Positions 25,600 through 33,470 of a stretch of DNA of 59,948 bases are shown one piece after another. The notes below the pieces were generated by a model. The model was not told the DNA's origin. It saw only the letters and a list, made by a program, of their open reading frames with translations, and did no database searches. The translations under genes were made by a program, and so were the position numbers. The stretch is from Pseudomonas sp. Ant30-3 (lineage in GTDB: Bacteria > Pseudomonadota > Gammaproteobacteria > Pseudomonadales > Pseudomonadaceae): positions 1 through 59,948 of the forward strand of contig NZ_JMCL01000073.1 of NCBI RefSeq assembly GCF_000690905.1, written 5' to 3'. The first letter of the stretch is position 1. Each line of letters begins with the position of its first letter.

Positions 25600-26643
25600 A
25601 TGAAATTTTCCCTGTTCGTGCACATGGAACGTTGGGACGAAAGTGTCAGCCATCGCCAGTTGTTCGAGGACTTGACCGAACTGACGCTGATGGCCGAGGC
25701 CGGCGGTTTCAGCACCGTGTGGATCGGCGAGCATCACGCCATGGAATACACCATTTCGCCAAGCCCAATGCCTTTACTTGCCTATCTGGCCGCCAAGACC
25801 ACCACCATTCACCTGGGCGCCGGCACGATCATCGCGCCGTTCTGGCATCCGCTGCGGGTGGCCGGTGAATGTGCGTTGCTGGACGTAATCAGTAACGGCC
25901 GGATGGAAGTTGGATTGGCGCGCGGCGCTTATCAAGTGGAATTCGACCGCATGGCCGGCGGCATGCCTGCCTCCTCCGGCGGCCAGGCACTGCGGGAAAT
26001 GGTTCCGGTAGTGCGGGCCCTGTGGAAAGGCGATTACGCCCACGACGGCGACATCTGGAAATTCCCGACGTCCACCAGCGTACCCAAGCCGATCCAGCAA
26101 CCCAATCCGCCGATGTGGATCGCCGCGCGCGACCCTGATTCACACAACTTCGCGGTGGCCAACGGCTGCAATGTGATGGTCACGCCGCTGATGAAGGGCG
26201 ATGAGGAAGTGCTGGATCTGAAAAACAAGTTTCAAGCAGCCCTGGACAACAATCCGGACGTGCCGCGCCCGCAACTGATGGTGCTGCGTCACACCCACGT
26301 ACACGGTGTGGACGATCCCGAAGGCTGGAAAGTCGGGGCCAAGGCAATCTCCCGGTTCTATCGCACTTTTGATGCCTGGTTCGGCAACAAGACAGCGCCA
26401 GTCAACGGTTTCCTGGAGCCAAGCCCCGAAGAGAAATTCGCCGAGCGTCCAGAGTTCACCCTCGACAGCCTGCACAAGACCGCAATGATTGGCACGCCGG
26501 AAGAAATCATTCCGCGCATCAAGTACTACCAGGAATTGGGCGTCGACGAGTTCAGCTTCTGGTGTGATAACAGCTTGCCCCATGCGGAAAAGAAGAAATC
26601 CCTGGAGCTGTTCATCAAACACGTGGTTCCGGCTTTTCGTTAA
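25600..26643 (+). CDS. LLM-class flavin-dependent monooxygenase, probable TgnA-like ring-cleaving oxygenase
   Basis: A 347-residue luciferase-like monooxygenase (TIM-barrel, FMNH2-using). Typical segments are VWIGEHHAMEYTISPSPMPL, LGAGTIIAPFWHPLRVAGEC, NGRMEVGLARGAYQVEFDR and GTPEEIIPRIKYYQELGVDE. Such enzymes need a separate flavin reductase. With the reductase, dehydrogenase, hydrolase and SSA dehydrogenase in the same regulon, the composition equals that of the trigonelline pathway, in which a two-component oxygenase cleaves the C5-C6 bond of the pyridinium ring. Other N-methylated pyridines are possible substrates. It is the last gene of the cluster. Confidence 0.88.
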   Translation: MKFSLFVHMERWDESVSHRQLFEDLTELTLMAEAGGFSTVWIGEHHAMEYTISPSPMPLLAYLAAKTTTIHLGAGTIIAPFWHPLRVAGECALLDVISNGRMEVGLARGAYQVEFDRMAGGMPASSGGQALREMVPVVRALWKGDYAHDGDIWKFPTSTSVPKPIQQPNPPMWIAARDPDSHNFAVANGCNVMVTPLMKGDEEVLDLKNKFQAALDNNPDVPRPQLMVLRHTHVHGVDDPEGWKVGAKAISRFYRTFDAWFGNKTAPVNGFLEPSPEEKFAERPEFTLDSLHKTAMIGTPEEIIPRIKYYQELGVDEFSFWCDNSLPHAEKKKSLELFIKHVVPAFR

Positions 26644-26832
26644 TCCAGCTAACCGGCCTTCCGGCTGCTAAACCGGAGGGCTGGGTTTACTTTGTCATAG
26701 CGCAATCTTCAGCCCTTCTCTACCTCTTCCCATTGACGCGCACCTGGTCGCCCCATCGGCACGGGAGCTCGAACCTGTCGATCTGCTGCTCGCGTCCCGC
26801 GAGATCTGCTAGCTATCCCCTCACATCGCTGA

Positions 26833-26929
26833 CGTTGATAGTCACCATCAGCCCAATGAAGTTCTCAAAAAAACCGAGCGGCGTAACACTAGACCCATAC
26901 CCACTTACAACGCTTCGGAGTACACAGAC
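26833..26929 (+). promoter_or_regulatory. Conserved 97-base upstream region of repeat protein 1
   Basis: From CGTTGATAGTCACCATCA to the ATG at 26930 this stretch matches 49745-49841 base for base without gaps, about three quarters identical overall, with the first 56 bases nearly unchanged (AATGAAGTTCTCA and GCGGCGTAACA included). A CGGAG ribosome site is kept. It must be a shared promoter and leader. The remaining bases from 26644 to 26832 show only a possible weak hairpin after the monooxygenase gene (about 26655-26692) and nothing else I recognise. Confidence 0.75.
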
Positions 26930-27292
26930 ATGAAAAGCCAACTCTTCTTCGGCATCGCTTTCTCGGTACTGGCCGCCAACACTTTCGCCGCTACTTCCCC
27001 AAATGCTATCGCCGAAGGTGGTTCTGATCGCCTGATCGAAAGCCGCATCGCCGCTGACGGTTCTGATCGCCTGATCGAAAGTCGCATCGCCGCCGACGGT
27101 TCTGACCGCCTCATCGAAAGCCGCATCGCCGCTGACGGTTCAGATCGCCGGATCGAAAGCCGCATCGCCGCTGATGGTTCTGATCGTCTGCAGCAGAATC
27201 GGGTTGCACTGAGCCCGGCCAATGCAGCAATCGATGGTGTGCTGGTTGCGGATGTCCGCGCAGAGTTCGGTTCGAAGTATCAGCGCTATTGA
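26930..27292 (+). CDS. Exported 13-residue-repeat protein, copy 1
   Basis: A 120-residue protein: a signal peptide (MKSQLFFGIAFSVLAANTFA, cleavage after TFA), five tandem 13-residue units of the form (I)A(A/E)(D/G)GSDRLIESR, and a unique tail of about 29 residues (VALSPANAAIDGVLVADVRA then EFGSKYQRY). The repeats are charged and alternate acidic/basic residues, and no cysteine is present. The fourth unit has DRRIESR and the fifth DRLQQNR. A paralogue with the same signal peptide, repeat and upstream DNA lies at 49842. I do not recognise an established function; it is followed by a strong terminator. Confidence 0.8.
   Translation: MKSQLFFGIAFSVLAANTFAATSPNAIAEGGSDRLIESRIAADGSDRLIESRIAADGSDRLIESRIAADGSDRRIESRIAADGSDRLQQNRVALSPANAAIDGVLVADVRAEFGSKYQRY
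27008..27202 (+). repeat. Five tandem 39-base coding repeats
   Basis: Each 39-base unit encodes 13 residues of repeat protein 1. The inner units are almost identical in DNA (GCCGCTGACGGTTCTGATCG type), which suggests recent expansion or gene conversion. They are in frame and free of spacers, so this is a protein repeat and not a CRISPR array. Confidence 0.85.
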
Positions 27293-27320
27293 TTCGCCGC
27301 AGTGAATCGGTAAACCCCAA

Positions 27321-27345
27321 AAGCCCGGTGATCCCGGGCTTTTTG
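27321..27345 (+). terminator. Terminator of repeat protein 1
   Basis: Stem AAGCCCGG (27321-27328) pairs with CCGGGCTT (27334-27341) over a five-base loop and is followed by a T run. It lies 28 bases after the stop codon. Confidence 0.85.
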
Positions 27346-27371
27346 CTGTGTTCATTTTGATGAAGCGCCCC

Positions 27372-27560
27372 TCAAGGCGCATCCACCACGATGTACGTCA
27401 CATCACTGCCCTGATACTGCGGTTGATACCAGGTCGAACCGCATTGCATGTAAGCCATGTTGTAGCGAATGACTTGCACGCAACAGCTGAGCATTTGTGC
27501 CGGTGTGATTGCCCCAGCCCCGGTCTCTGCCAGACACGGCAGTGCCCGTTTGGCGGTTCA
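27372..27560 (-). pseudogene. Possible C-terminal remnant of a small exported protein
   Basis: A 61-codon open stretch on the minus strand between two stops gives a plausible protein end: LPCLAETGAGAITPAQMLSC, then CVQVIRYNMAYMQCGSTWYQ and PQYQGSDVTYIVVDAP. Four or five cysteines and aromatic residues near the C terminus look like a structured secreted domain. There is no start codon before the domain, so the 5' part is missing or out of frame. I do not recognise a family. The rest of the 473-base gap up to 27766 shows nothing clear except the promoter region for the sigma factor. Confidence 0.28.
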
Positions 27561-27765
27561 AGCGGCAAGCAAAGAATGAAAATCGACACTTGGCACGATC
27601 GAAACACCATGGACAACAAGCGCGAATAGTAATTCTTCCCATTTGCACTAACTTCGCAAAGCCCTTATCCTTGCGACCCAGCGGCGCGGTCTTCCGACAA
27701 CTGCGCTGCCGGCTGACGCCTGTTACCAACAGGTCAGCAGGCTGCTGGCGGCAGGAGTGGACACA

Positions 27766-28275
27766 ATGAACTGGAACGGTATCAATCTCAGGTGGGCCTA
27801 CACGGATCTGCTGCTCAGCCTGAGTCGGCAGACCCGTTGCGTGCACGACGCCTACGATATCCTCCACGATGCGTTCGTGCGCTACATGCTGGCCAGCCAA
27901 CGAATCACCATTGATCAACCGAACGCCTACCTGCGCCGCGTCGCGCATTCCGTGTTGATCGATCATTACCGCCACGCCGCGCGATACGTCGCGTTGATAG
28001 ACGAGAGCGGCGTCAGCCCTCAGCTACACCAGACCGACGACTTTGCCCCCTCTGCCGAGCATCTGGTCGACATGCAGCAGCGTCTTGAAGCTTTGCAGCG
28101 CATCCTCGATTGCCTGCCCGCGCGCTGCCGCGAAGTGTTCTGGCTGGCGCGCATCGAAGGCCATCGCCAGGCTCATATCGCGACCATGCTGGGCATTAGC
28201 CTGAACATGGTGGAGCGCCATTTGATGCGTGCGTTGCTGGATTTGCGCGCGGCGCGGGAAGCGCTTTGCCCATGA
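27766..28275 (+). CDS. ECF sigma factor, FecI-like
   Basis: A 169-residue RNA polymerase sigma factor. Region 2 is HDAYDILHDAFVRYMLASQR with the DNA-melting segment PNAYLRRVAHSVLIDHYR; region 4 is LPARCREVFWLARIEGHRQA followed by HIATMLGISLNMVERHLMRA. It would direct transcription of the receptor gene downstream when the siderophore signal is relayed by the FecR-like protein. AGGAG precedes the ATG by eight bases; a GTG three codons upstream is an alternative. Its stop overlaps the fecR start by four bases. Confidence 0.9.
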   Translation: MNWNGINLRWAYTDLLLSLSRQTRCVHDAYDILHDAFVRYMLASQRITIDQPNAYLRRVAHSVLIDHYRHAARYVALIDESGVSPQLHQTDDFAPSAEHLVDMQQRLEALQRILDCLPARCREVFWLARIEGHRQAHIATMLGISLNMVERHLMRALLDLRAAREALCP

Positions 28276-29195
28276 GTTCACCGCGCGAAGAGGCTGCCGT
28301 CTGGTTCGTCCGCTTGCTGGAGGTGGAAGACGATCATCAGGACCGTGCCCGGTTCAACCAATGGTTGCGTGCCGACCCTCGGCATCGGGCCGAGTACCAG
28401 GCATTTTCCGAGCTGTGGGGCGACTTTTCCTCCACCCGCAAGACCGAAGCCCTGGCGCAGCAGATGGAGAAAAATAACGGACGGCGGCGATTCCTGCGCA
28501 ACGGCATGTTGGGGCTGGTCGGGCTGCTGGTCGGCAGTTTGTCGTGGCGTCATTGGACGAAAAGCGGCGTTTACGAACAGTATTTACAAACGACCAAAGG
28601 TCAACGCCAGCCATATCGATTGCCCGATGGTTCGCAACTTTCGCTAGGCGCCGACACGCGCATGCTGGTTCGGTTTGACGGCCAGCAACGCCTGCTCTTG
28701 CTGTTGCAGGGCGAAGTAATTTTCGATGTGGCCCGCGACGTCGAGCGACCGTTTGTGATCGACGCCGGATTGGCGCGCGTGACGGTGCTGGGCACGCGTT
28801 TCGCGGTCAATCGTCTGCAAGACAGGCTTCGGATCAGCCTCGAACGCGGCCAGGTGCAAGTCGACAGCGAGGCAACCCGCTTGCAAATGCACCCGGGCGA
28901 TGTGGCGCAGGTCATTCGCGGTGAGCCCCTCAAACGCTTGCCCCTGCCGGCAGATAACGCCTTCGCCTTCGAGCGCGGGCGACTGGTTTTTACCCAGGCG
29001 GATCTCGCGGAAATCGCCGACAGCCTTTCACGCTATCGAGAACGTCCGGTGATCACGCTGCCCGGAAAGAAGTCGCCGTTGATTACCGCCGTCGTACAGC
29101 TTGCCGACATCGACAGCTTCCTGGCGGCGTTGCCGGCCGTGGCGCCGGTTCAGGTCACACAGCTTGATGGCAGTACTCAGTTGCGGGCGCGTTGA
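28272..29195 (+). CDS. FecR-like anti-sigma / signal relay protein
   Basis: A 307-residue protein. An N-terminal cytoplasmic DUF4880-type segment (EEAAVWFVRLLEVEDDHQDR) binds the sigma factor. One membrane helix lies at about residues 74-90 (GMLGLVGLLVGSLSW). A periplasmic FecR domain follows (YRLPDGSQLSLGADTRMLVR, LLQGEVIFDVARDVERPF, TVLGTRFAVNRLQ). It passes a signal from the TonB receptor's N-terminal domain to the sigma factor. ATGA overlap with the sigma gene. Confidence 0.9.
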   Translation: MSSPREEAAVWFVRLLEVEDDHQDRARFNQWLRADPRHRAEYQAFSELWGDFSSTRKTEALAQQMEKNNGRRRFLRNGMLGLVGLLVGSLSWRHWTKSGVYEQYLQTTKGQRQPYRLPDGSQLSLGADTRMLVRFDGQQRLLLLLQGEVIFDVARDVERPFVIDAGLARVTVLGTRFAVNRLQDRLRISLERGQVQVDSEATRLQMHPGDVAQVIRGEPLKRLPLPADNAFAFERGRLVFTQADLAEIADSLSRYRERPVITLPGKKSPLITAVVQLADIDSFLAALPAVAPVQVTQLDGSTQLRAR

Positions 29196-29285
29196 CGATG
29201 CCGCTGAAAAGAATTCGCACGACGACATCAGGGTTTTGCGAGCTACCGCGTCATTAGGTATCTGCTCCCTAAAACGAGAAAACCC

Positions 29286-31736
29286 ATGCATCGTCATTCC
29301 TTGAATTCACTGGTGGTTGCCCTGTCACTGGCGCTGACCGGGCACGCGTTGGCGGCCCCCATTGCCTTTGATTTACCCTCGCAGTCGTTGGCAACGTCGC
29401 TGCGACAATTGGGCGAACGCGCAGGGCTGACGATTGCAGTGGATGACGGTATCGTTGACCAGCGCAGCGCGCCGGCGCTCAGGGGCACGCTAGAGCCCCT
29501 TGATGCGCTGCAACGCTTGCTCGACGGCAGCGGCCTGACTTACCAGCAGCAAGGCTCGACGCTGGTCATTTCGCAACGCAACGACACGGCAATCGAGCTC
29601 GGCAGCACACGTATCGAAGGCCAAGGCATGGGCCAGGCGACGGAAAACTCGGGGTCTTACACCACCGGCCTGACCAGCGTCGGCTCGAAGACTCCAACGA
29701 GTCTGCGTCAGACGCCACAGTCGATTTCCATCGTCAGCGAGCAGTTGATGGACGATCAGCAAATGACCGACATCAACGATGCGATGCGTGCAACGCCGGG
29801 CATTTCCGTGCAGAACAACACCTACCGCACCTTCGACATTCTTTCGCGCGGCTTCACCATTCAGAACTTCCAGCTCGATGGCGCGGCGCCCATGGCCCAA
29901 GGCAGTTCGCTGGGCAGTTTCTATTCGTCCAACGTCTACGATCTGGCGGAATTCGATCACATCGAAGTGCTGCGCGGCACCGCAGCGTTATTCGGTGGCA
30001 CGGGGGACCCAGGTGGCTTGGTGAACATGGTGCGCAAGCGCCCGATGGACACGTTTCAGCTGAAGTTCAGCGCCTCGGCCGGCAGTTGGGACAACTACCG
30101 CCAGGAACTGGACGTCACCGGGCCGATTGCCTTCGACGGCAAACTGCGCGGGCGGATGGTCGTGGCCAACACCGATCGCCAGTATTTCGTGGATAACCGC
30201 AGCACCGAAAAACCGTTCGTGTATGGCGTGCTGGAGGCCGACATCACCGACGATACGATGCTCACCGCCGGCATCCGCTACAACAAATCCCACGAAAACG
30301 GTACCCAGAGTTCAGTGCCGCGTTACCTGGACGGCTCCGACATTGGCCTGCCAAGGCGCACCGGCATGAGTGAAAACTGGGCCTACACCGATGCCACCGG
30401 CCGCGAGGTGTTCGCCAAAATCGACCATCAGCTGTCCGATGACTGGAAGCTCAACGTGTCGTACACCGACCTCTGGGATGTCGGCTATTTCAAAACCACC
30501 ACAGCCAATGGCGTGGGCATAAACCCCGCCACCGGCACTGGCCTGACGTGGTTCGGCAGTTCGAGCAAACAGGAAAACCAGCAGCGCATGCTCGACACCA
30601 ACCTGTCCGGCACCTTCCAGATGTTCGGCTTGCAGCACGATCTGGTGGTAGGTGCGGACTACCAGGAAATCTCCAGCCGCTGGCTGGGCACTGGTCGCTA
30701 TCCATCAGCGGGTGGTCCTTTGAGCCCGTTTGACCCGGACAGCACGCCATTCCCGGAACCGGCCAACGATCGCAATTACACCCGCGACTACAATCCCAAC
30801 GACCAGAAGCAATACGGTCTGTACGGCAGTTTGCGTCTGCAACTGGCCGAGCCGTTGCACTTGATCCTCGGCGCGCGGGTTCAACGCTACACATTCGAAC
30901 AGACTTACCAGACCCGTGTCGGCACGACCTGGACCACGCAATCGAACATCGACATGCGCGAGCCGACTAAAGTCACGCCTTATGGCGGCCTGGTCTATGA
31001 CTTGAACGATGAGTGGTCGGTCTACGGCAGCTACTCGGAAATCTACAAGCCTCAGGTCAACCTCCTGCAAGGTCCCCTGCCCGGCTCGCCGATGGACGCG
31101 ATGGAAGGCAAGACCTATGAAACCGGTTTGAAAGGCGAGCTGTTCGGCGGCGCGGTCAACACCAACATCGCGCTCTACTACACCACGCGCGAGAACCAGG
31201 GCGTGCGCGATCCGGCCTTTCCGACCAACGACTTTGCCTTCTCCGGCAGTTGCTGCTGGCTGGACCAGGGCGAAGTGGTCAGCAAAGGGGTCGACATGGA
31301 AATGTCCGGCGAGGTCATGCCCGACTGGATGCTGATGGCCGGCTACACCTACAACAACAATCGCAATCGAAATGCCAAGGCACCGATCAGCACGCAAACG
31401 CCCAAACACCTGTTCAAGATGTTCTCGACGTATCGCCTGCCAGGCATGTTGTCAGACTTCAAGGTCGGCGGCGGCGTCAACCTGCAAAGCTCAAACTACT
31501 TCAGCGGCACGGTCACGGCTAACGGCGCCAGTAATGCCTACGACTTCAGCCAGGCGGGTTACGCGGTGTGGAACGCCTTGGCAGAATACCGGGTGGACGA
31601 GCACTGGACGGTTACCTACAACGCCAACAACATTTTCGACAAAACCTACTACGCGACGGTGGGCTCAACGTCCGCCACCAACTGGTATGGCGAACCCCGC
31701 AACCACATGCTGACGTTGCGCGGCACGTTCTGGTGA
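29286..31736 (+). CDS. TonB-dependent siderophore receptor with N-terminal signalling domain
   Basis: An 816-residue outer-membrane receptor. Signal peptide to about residue 24; an STN signalling domain at about residues 25-100 (LTIAVDDGIVDQRSAPALRG, TYQQQGSTLVIS); a plug domain (KTPTSLRQTPQSISIVSEQL, IEVLRGTAALFGGTGDPGGLV) near residues 140-260; then a 22-strand barrel ending in phenylalanine-tryptophan (LTLRGTFW). It imports a ferric siderophore or similar chelate and, through the STN domain, activates the FecI/FecR pair encoded directly upstream. The ligand cannot be told. Confidence 0.92.
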   Translation: MHRHSLNSLVVALSLALTGHALAAPIAFDLPSQSLATSLRQLGERAGLTIAVDDGIVDQRSAPALRGTLEPLDALQRLLDGSGLTYQQQGSTLVISQRNDTAIELGSTRIEGQGMGQATENSGSYTTGLTSVGSKTPTSLRQTPQSISIVSEQLMDDQQMTDINDAMRATPGISVQNNTYRTFDILSRGFTIQNFQLDGAAPMAQGSSLGSFYSSNVYDLAEFDHIEVLRGTAALFGGTGDPGGLVNMVRKRPMDTFQLKFSASAGSWDNYRQELDVTGPIAFDGKLRGRMVVANTDRQYFVDNRSTEKPFVYGVLEADITDDTMLTAGIRYNKSHENGTQSSVPRYLDGSDIGLPRRTGMSENWAYTDATGREVFAKIDHQLSDDWKLNVSYTDLWDVGYFKTTTANGVGINPATGTGLTWFGSSSKQENQQRMLDTNLSGTFQMFGLQHDLVVGADYQEISSRWLGTGRYPSAGGPLSPFDPDSTPFPEPANDRNYTRDYNPNDQKQYGLYGSLRLQLAEPLHLILGARVQRYTFEQTYQTRVGTTWTTQSNIDMREPTKVTPYGGLVYDLNDEWSVYGSYSEIYKPQVNLLQGPLPGSPMDAMEGKTYETGLKGELFGGAVNTNIALYYTTRENQGVRDPAFPTNDFAFSGSCCWLDQGEVVSKGVDMEMSGEVMPDWMLMAGYTYNNNRNRNAKAPISTQTPKHLFKMFSTYRLPGMLSDFKVGGGVNLQSSNYFSGTVTANGASNAYDFSQAGYAVWNALAEYRVDEHWTVTYNANNIFDKTYYATVGSTSATNWYGEPRNHMLTLRGTFW

Positions 31737-31818
31737 TCTTCGGAAAACCCGCTTCACATCGATCACACTATTTTCACATGCACCAGCGTACGGTGTACCG
31801 AGCTCCTTTGTGATTACC

Positions 31819-31849
31819 AGCCCGCACCCCCCATCGCGGGCTTTTTTTT
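31819..31849 (+). terminator. Terminator of the TonB receptor gene
   Basis: Stem AGCCCGC (31819-31825) with GCGGGCT (31836-31842), followed by a run of eight T. Confidence 0.85.
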
Positions 31850-31876
31850 GCCTGCGATAAAGTGGGCTGCGCTCTG

Positions 31877-31904
31877 AAAGGCTCCTCATCCATGAGGAGC
31901 CTTT
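31877..31904 (-). terminator. Hairpin terminator of the Nramp-like gene
   Basis: A long perfect stem AAAGGCTCCTCAT (31877-31889) with ATGAGGAGCCTTT (31892-31904) over a two-base gap, just seven bases past the minus-strand stop codon. The T run on that strand is short, so it may act in both directions as a barrier. Confidence 0.7.
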
Positions 31905-31910
31905 CCCCTG

Positions 31911-33212
31911 TCAGCTGAACAGATCAACACCCAGCTGGAAGGCCACCCACAGCGCGAGGCCGGTGGCGAACAGCAGTGCGATGTTTTCGAACAGGTTGTT
32001 GCGATACTTCTTGTCCAGCAACGACTTCTGGTTGGACATGATCAGCAGACCCAGAGAAATCACCGGCAAGCCAATGATGTTCAGGGCGCTGACGCCAATC
32101 GTCAGGGTGACGAAGTCGGGCATGCCCGGCAGCGACCAGATCAGCGGCGTGACCAGGATGAACAGCATGAACCACTTGTGCATCGGGTCATGGTGAAACT
32201 CTTTGCCGTACTTGTCGCGACGCTTGGGCTGCACGTGCTGGAAGGCATCGGTGATGAGCATCGGGAACGCGGTGGTTTTGCCCGAGATGCTGGCAAACAG
32301 CGTGGCGAAGACGCCGATGAAGAAAACGTACCAACCGATTGGGCCGAAGAATAATTCAAGGGCCTTGCCCAGGTCGCTCAAGGTTTTAACTTCGATGCCA
32401 TTGGGCCGAAGGATTTCTGCGCCGACGATCCAGATCGCCAGGTTGATCACGATCCCGACGAACACGGCAAACAGCAAATCATTACGCTGAATGCGTTTGT
32501 GCTCGGGGCCGACCCAACCCTTCTGACGCATTACGTACGGGTGAACGAAGTTGGCAATCGAGCCAGCCACCGCGCCAATTACCGATACCGCCACCAGCAA
32601 CGCGCCGTGCACACCTTCATCGGGTGGAATGCTGAAGCCGATGGTGCCTTTGACGATGCCGACCACGTCCGGACCGGACATCACCGCCAGAGCAATGAAC
32701 GCCAGCGTCATGATCGCCAGCAGCACTTTCATCACGCCTTCGATCATCGAATAGATATTGCGTCCAACCAGCAGCCACACCGCAATGACCACCGCGACGG
32801 AGCACAACAACGGATGGTCGATTTTCAGCAACATCGCCAGGGATTCACCGGCGCCCTTGATCATGTAGGCGTTCATCAAGTGGCCCATCAACAGGGCGTA
32901 CACGAGCATGAACCAGGCGAAGAAGGGATTCAGTTGGGCGTAGCCCTGGAGGATGGTCATACCCTGGTTATTGCACAACTGGAAGCGGGCAATGATGTTG
33001 ACGATCAGGTAGCGCAGCAGCAACGACACTGCCAATACCCACATCATCGCGTAGCCGTAGTTTGCTCCGGCGACAGAAGACGTGATCAGGTCGCCCGCCC
33101 CCAGCCAGGACAACACGGCGATGATCCCTGGACCTAGAAGCTTCAATATCCGTGAGAAGCGATTTTGCGTGGGCGCAAGGGCTTGGCCTTCGACCGATGG
33201 AATGCTCGGCAT
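31911..33212 (-). CDS. Nramp-related divalent metal transporter, divergent clade
   Basis: A 433-residue inner-membrane protein with about 11 hydrophobic segments and Nramp-family layout: LLGPGIIAVLSWLGAGDLIT in helix 1, ANYGYAMMWVLAVSLLLRYL, and the helix 6 region VIGAVAGSIANFVHPYVMRQ. The usual helix 1 DPGN metal ligand is GAGD here and the helix 6 MPH reads VHP, so manganese/iron transport cannot be assumed. It is alone, divergent from the MHS-family transporter gene over a 258-base gap in which I see no clear regulatory site. Confidence 0.78.
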   Translation of the reverse strand: MPSIPSVEGQALAPTQNRFSRILKLLGPGIIAVLSWLGAGDLITSSVAGANYGYAMMWVLAVSLLLRYLIVNIIARFQLCNNQGMTILQGYAQLNPFFAWFMLVYALLMGHLMNAYMIKGAGESLAMLLKIDHPLLCSVAVVIAVWLLVGRNIYSMIEGVMKVLLAIMTLAFIALAVMSGPDVVGIVKGTIGFSIPPDEGVHGALLVAVSVIGAVAGSIANFVHPYVMRQKGWVGPEHKRIQRNDLLFAVFVGIVINLAIWIVGAEILRPNGIEVKTLSDLGKALELFFGPIGWYVFFIGVFATLFASISGKTTAFPMLITDAFQHVQPKRRDKYGKEFHHDPMHKWFMLFILVTPLIWSLPGMPDFVTLTIGVSALNIIGLPVISLGLLIMSNQKSLLDKKYRNNLFENIALLFATGLALWVAFQLGVDLFS

Positions 33213-33470
33213 AGAGGAGTATCTCCATTATTTTTTTTGTGAGAACGGACGCAGTCGAACATGGAGGTACGTCGTCGTACAACCTTTCTTGCACGGAGAG
33301 TGTAAGAAAATGTTTCTGCGCTGAGTGCAGCCCATGAAAAGCGAGCGCGCCGCTTCAGCCCAGCACTCTCAGCGTCGGTCCTGACTACGCAGACGACACT
33401 TTTGAGCTGAGACGATTCAGCGGCTTCCTGAATAATCGCAAGATCATTGATGAAATCGTCGAGGTTCAGC

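Noticed and set aside
8702..26643. Pyrimidine (rut) degradation operon
   Set aside because: An LLM oxygenase, flavin reductase and alpha/beta hydrolase recall RutA, RutF and RutD, but RutB, RutC and RutE are absent and two aldehyde dehydrogenases leading to succinate are present.
27008..27202. CRISPR-like array of regular 39-base repeats
   Set aside because: The repeats are contiguous without spacers and encode an in-frame protein repeat behind a signal peptide.
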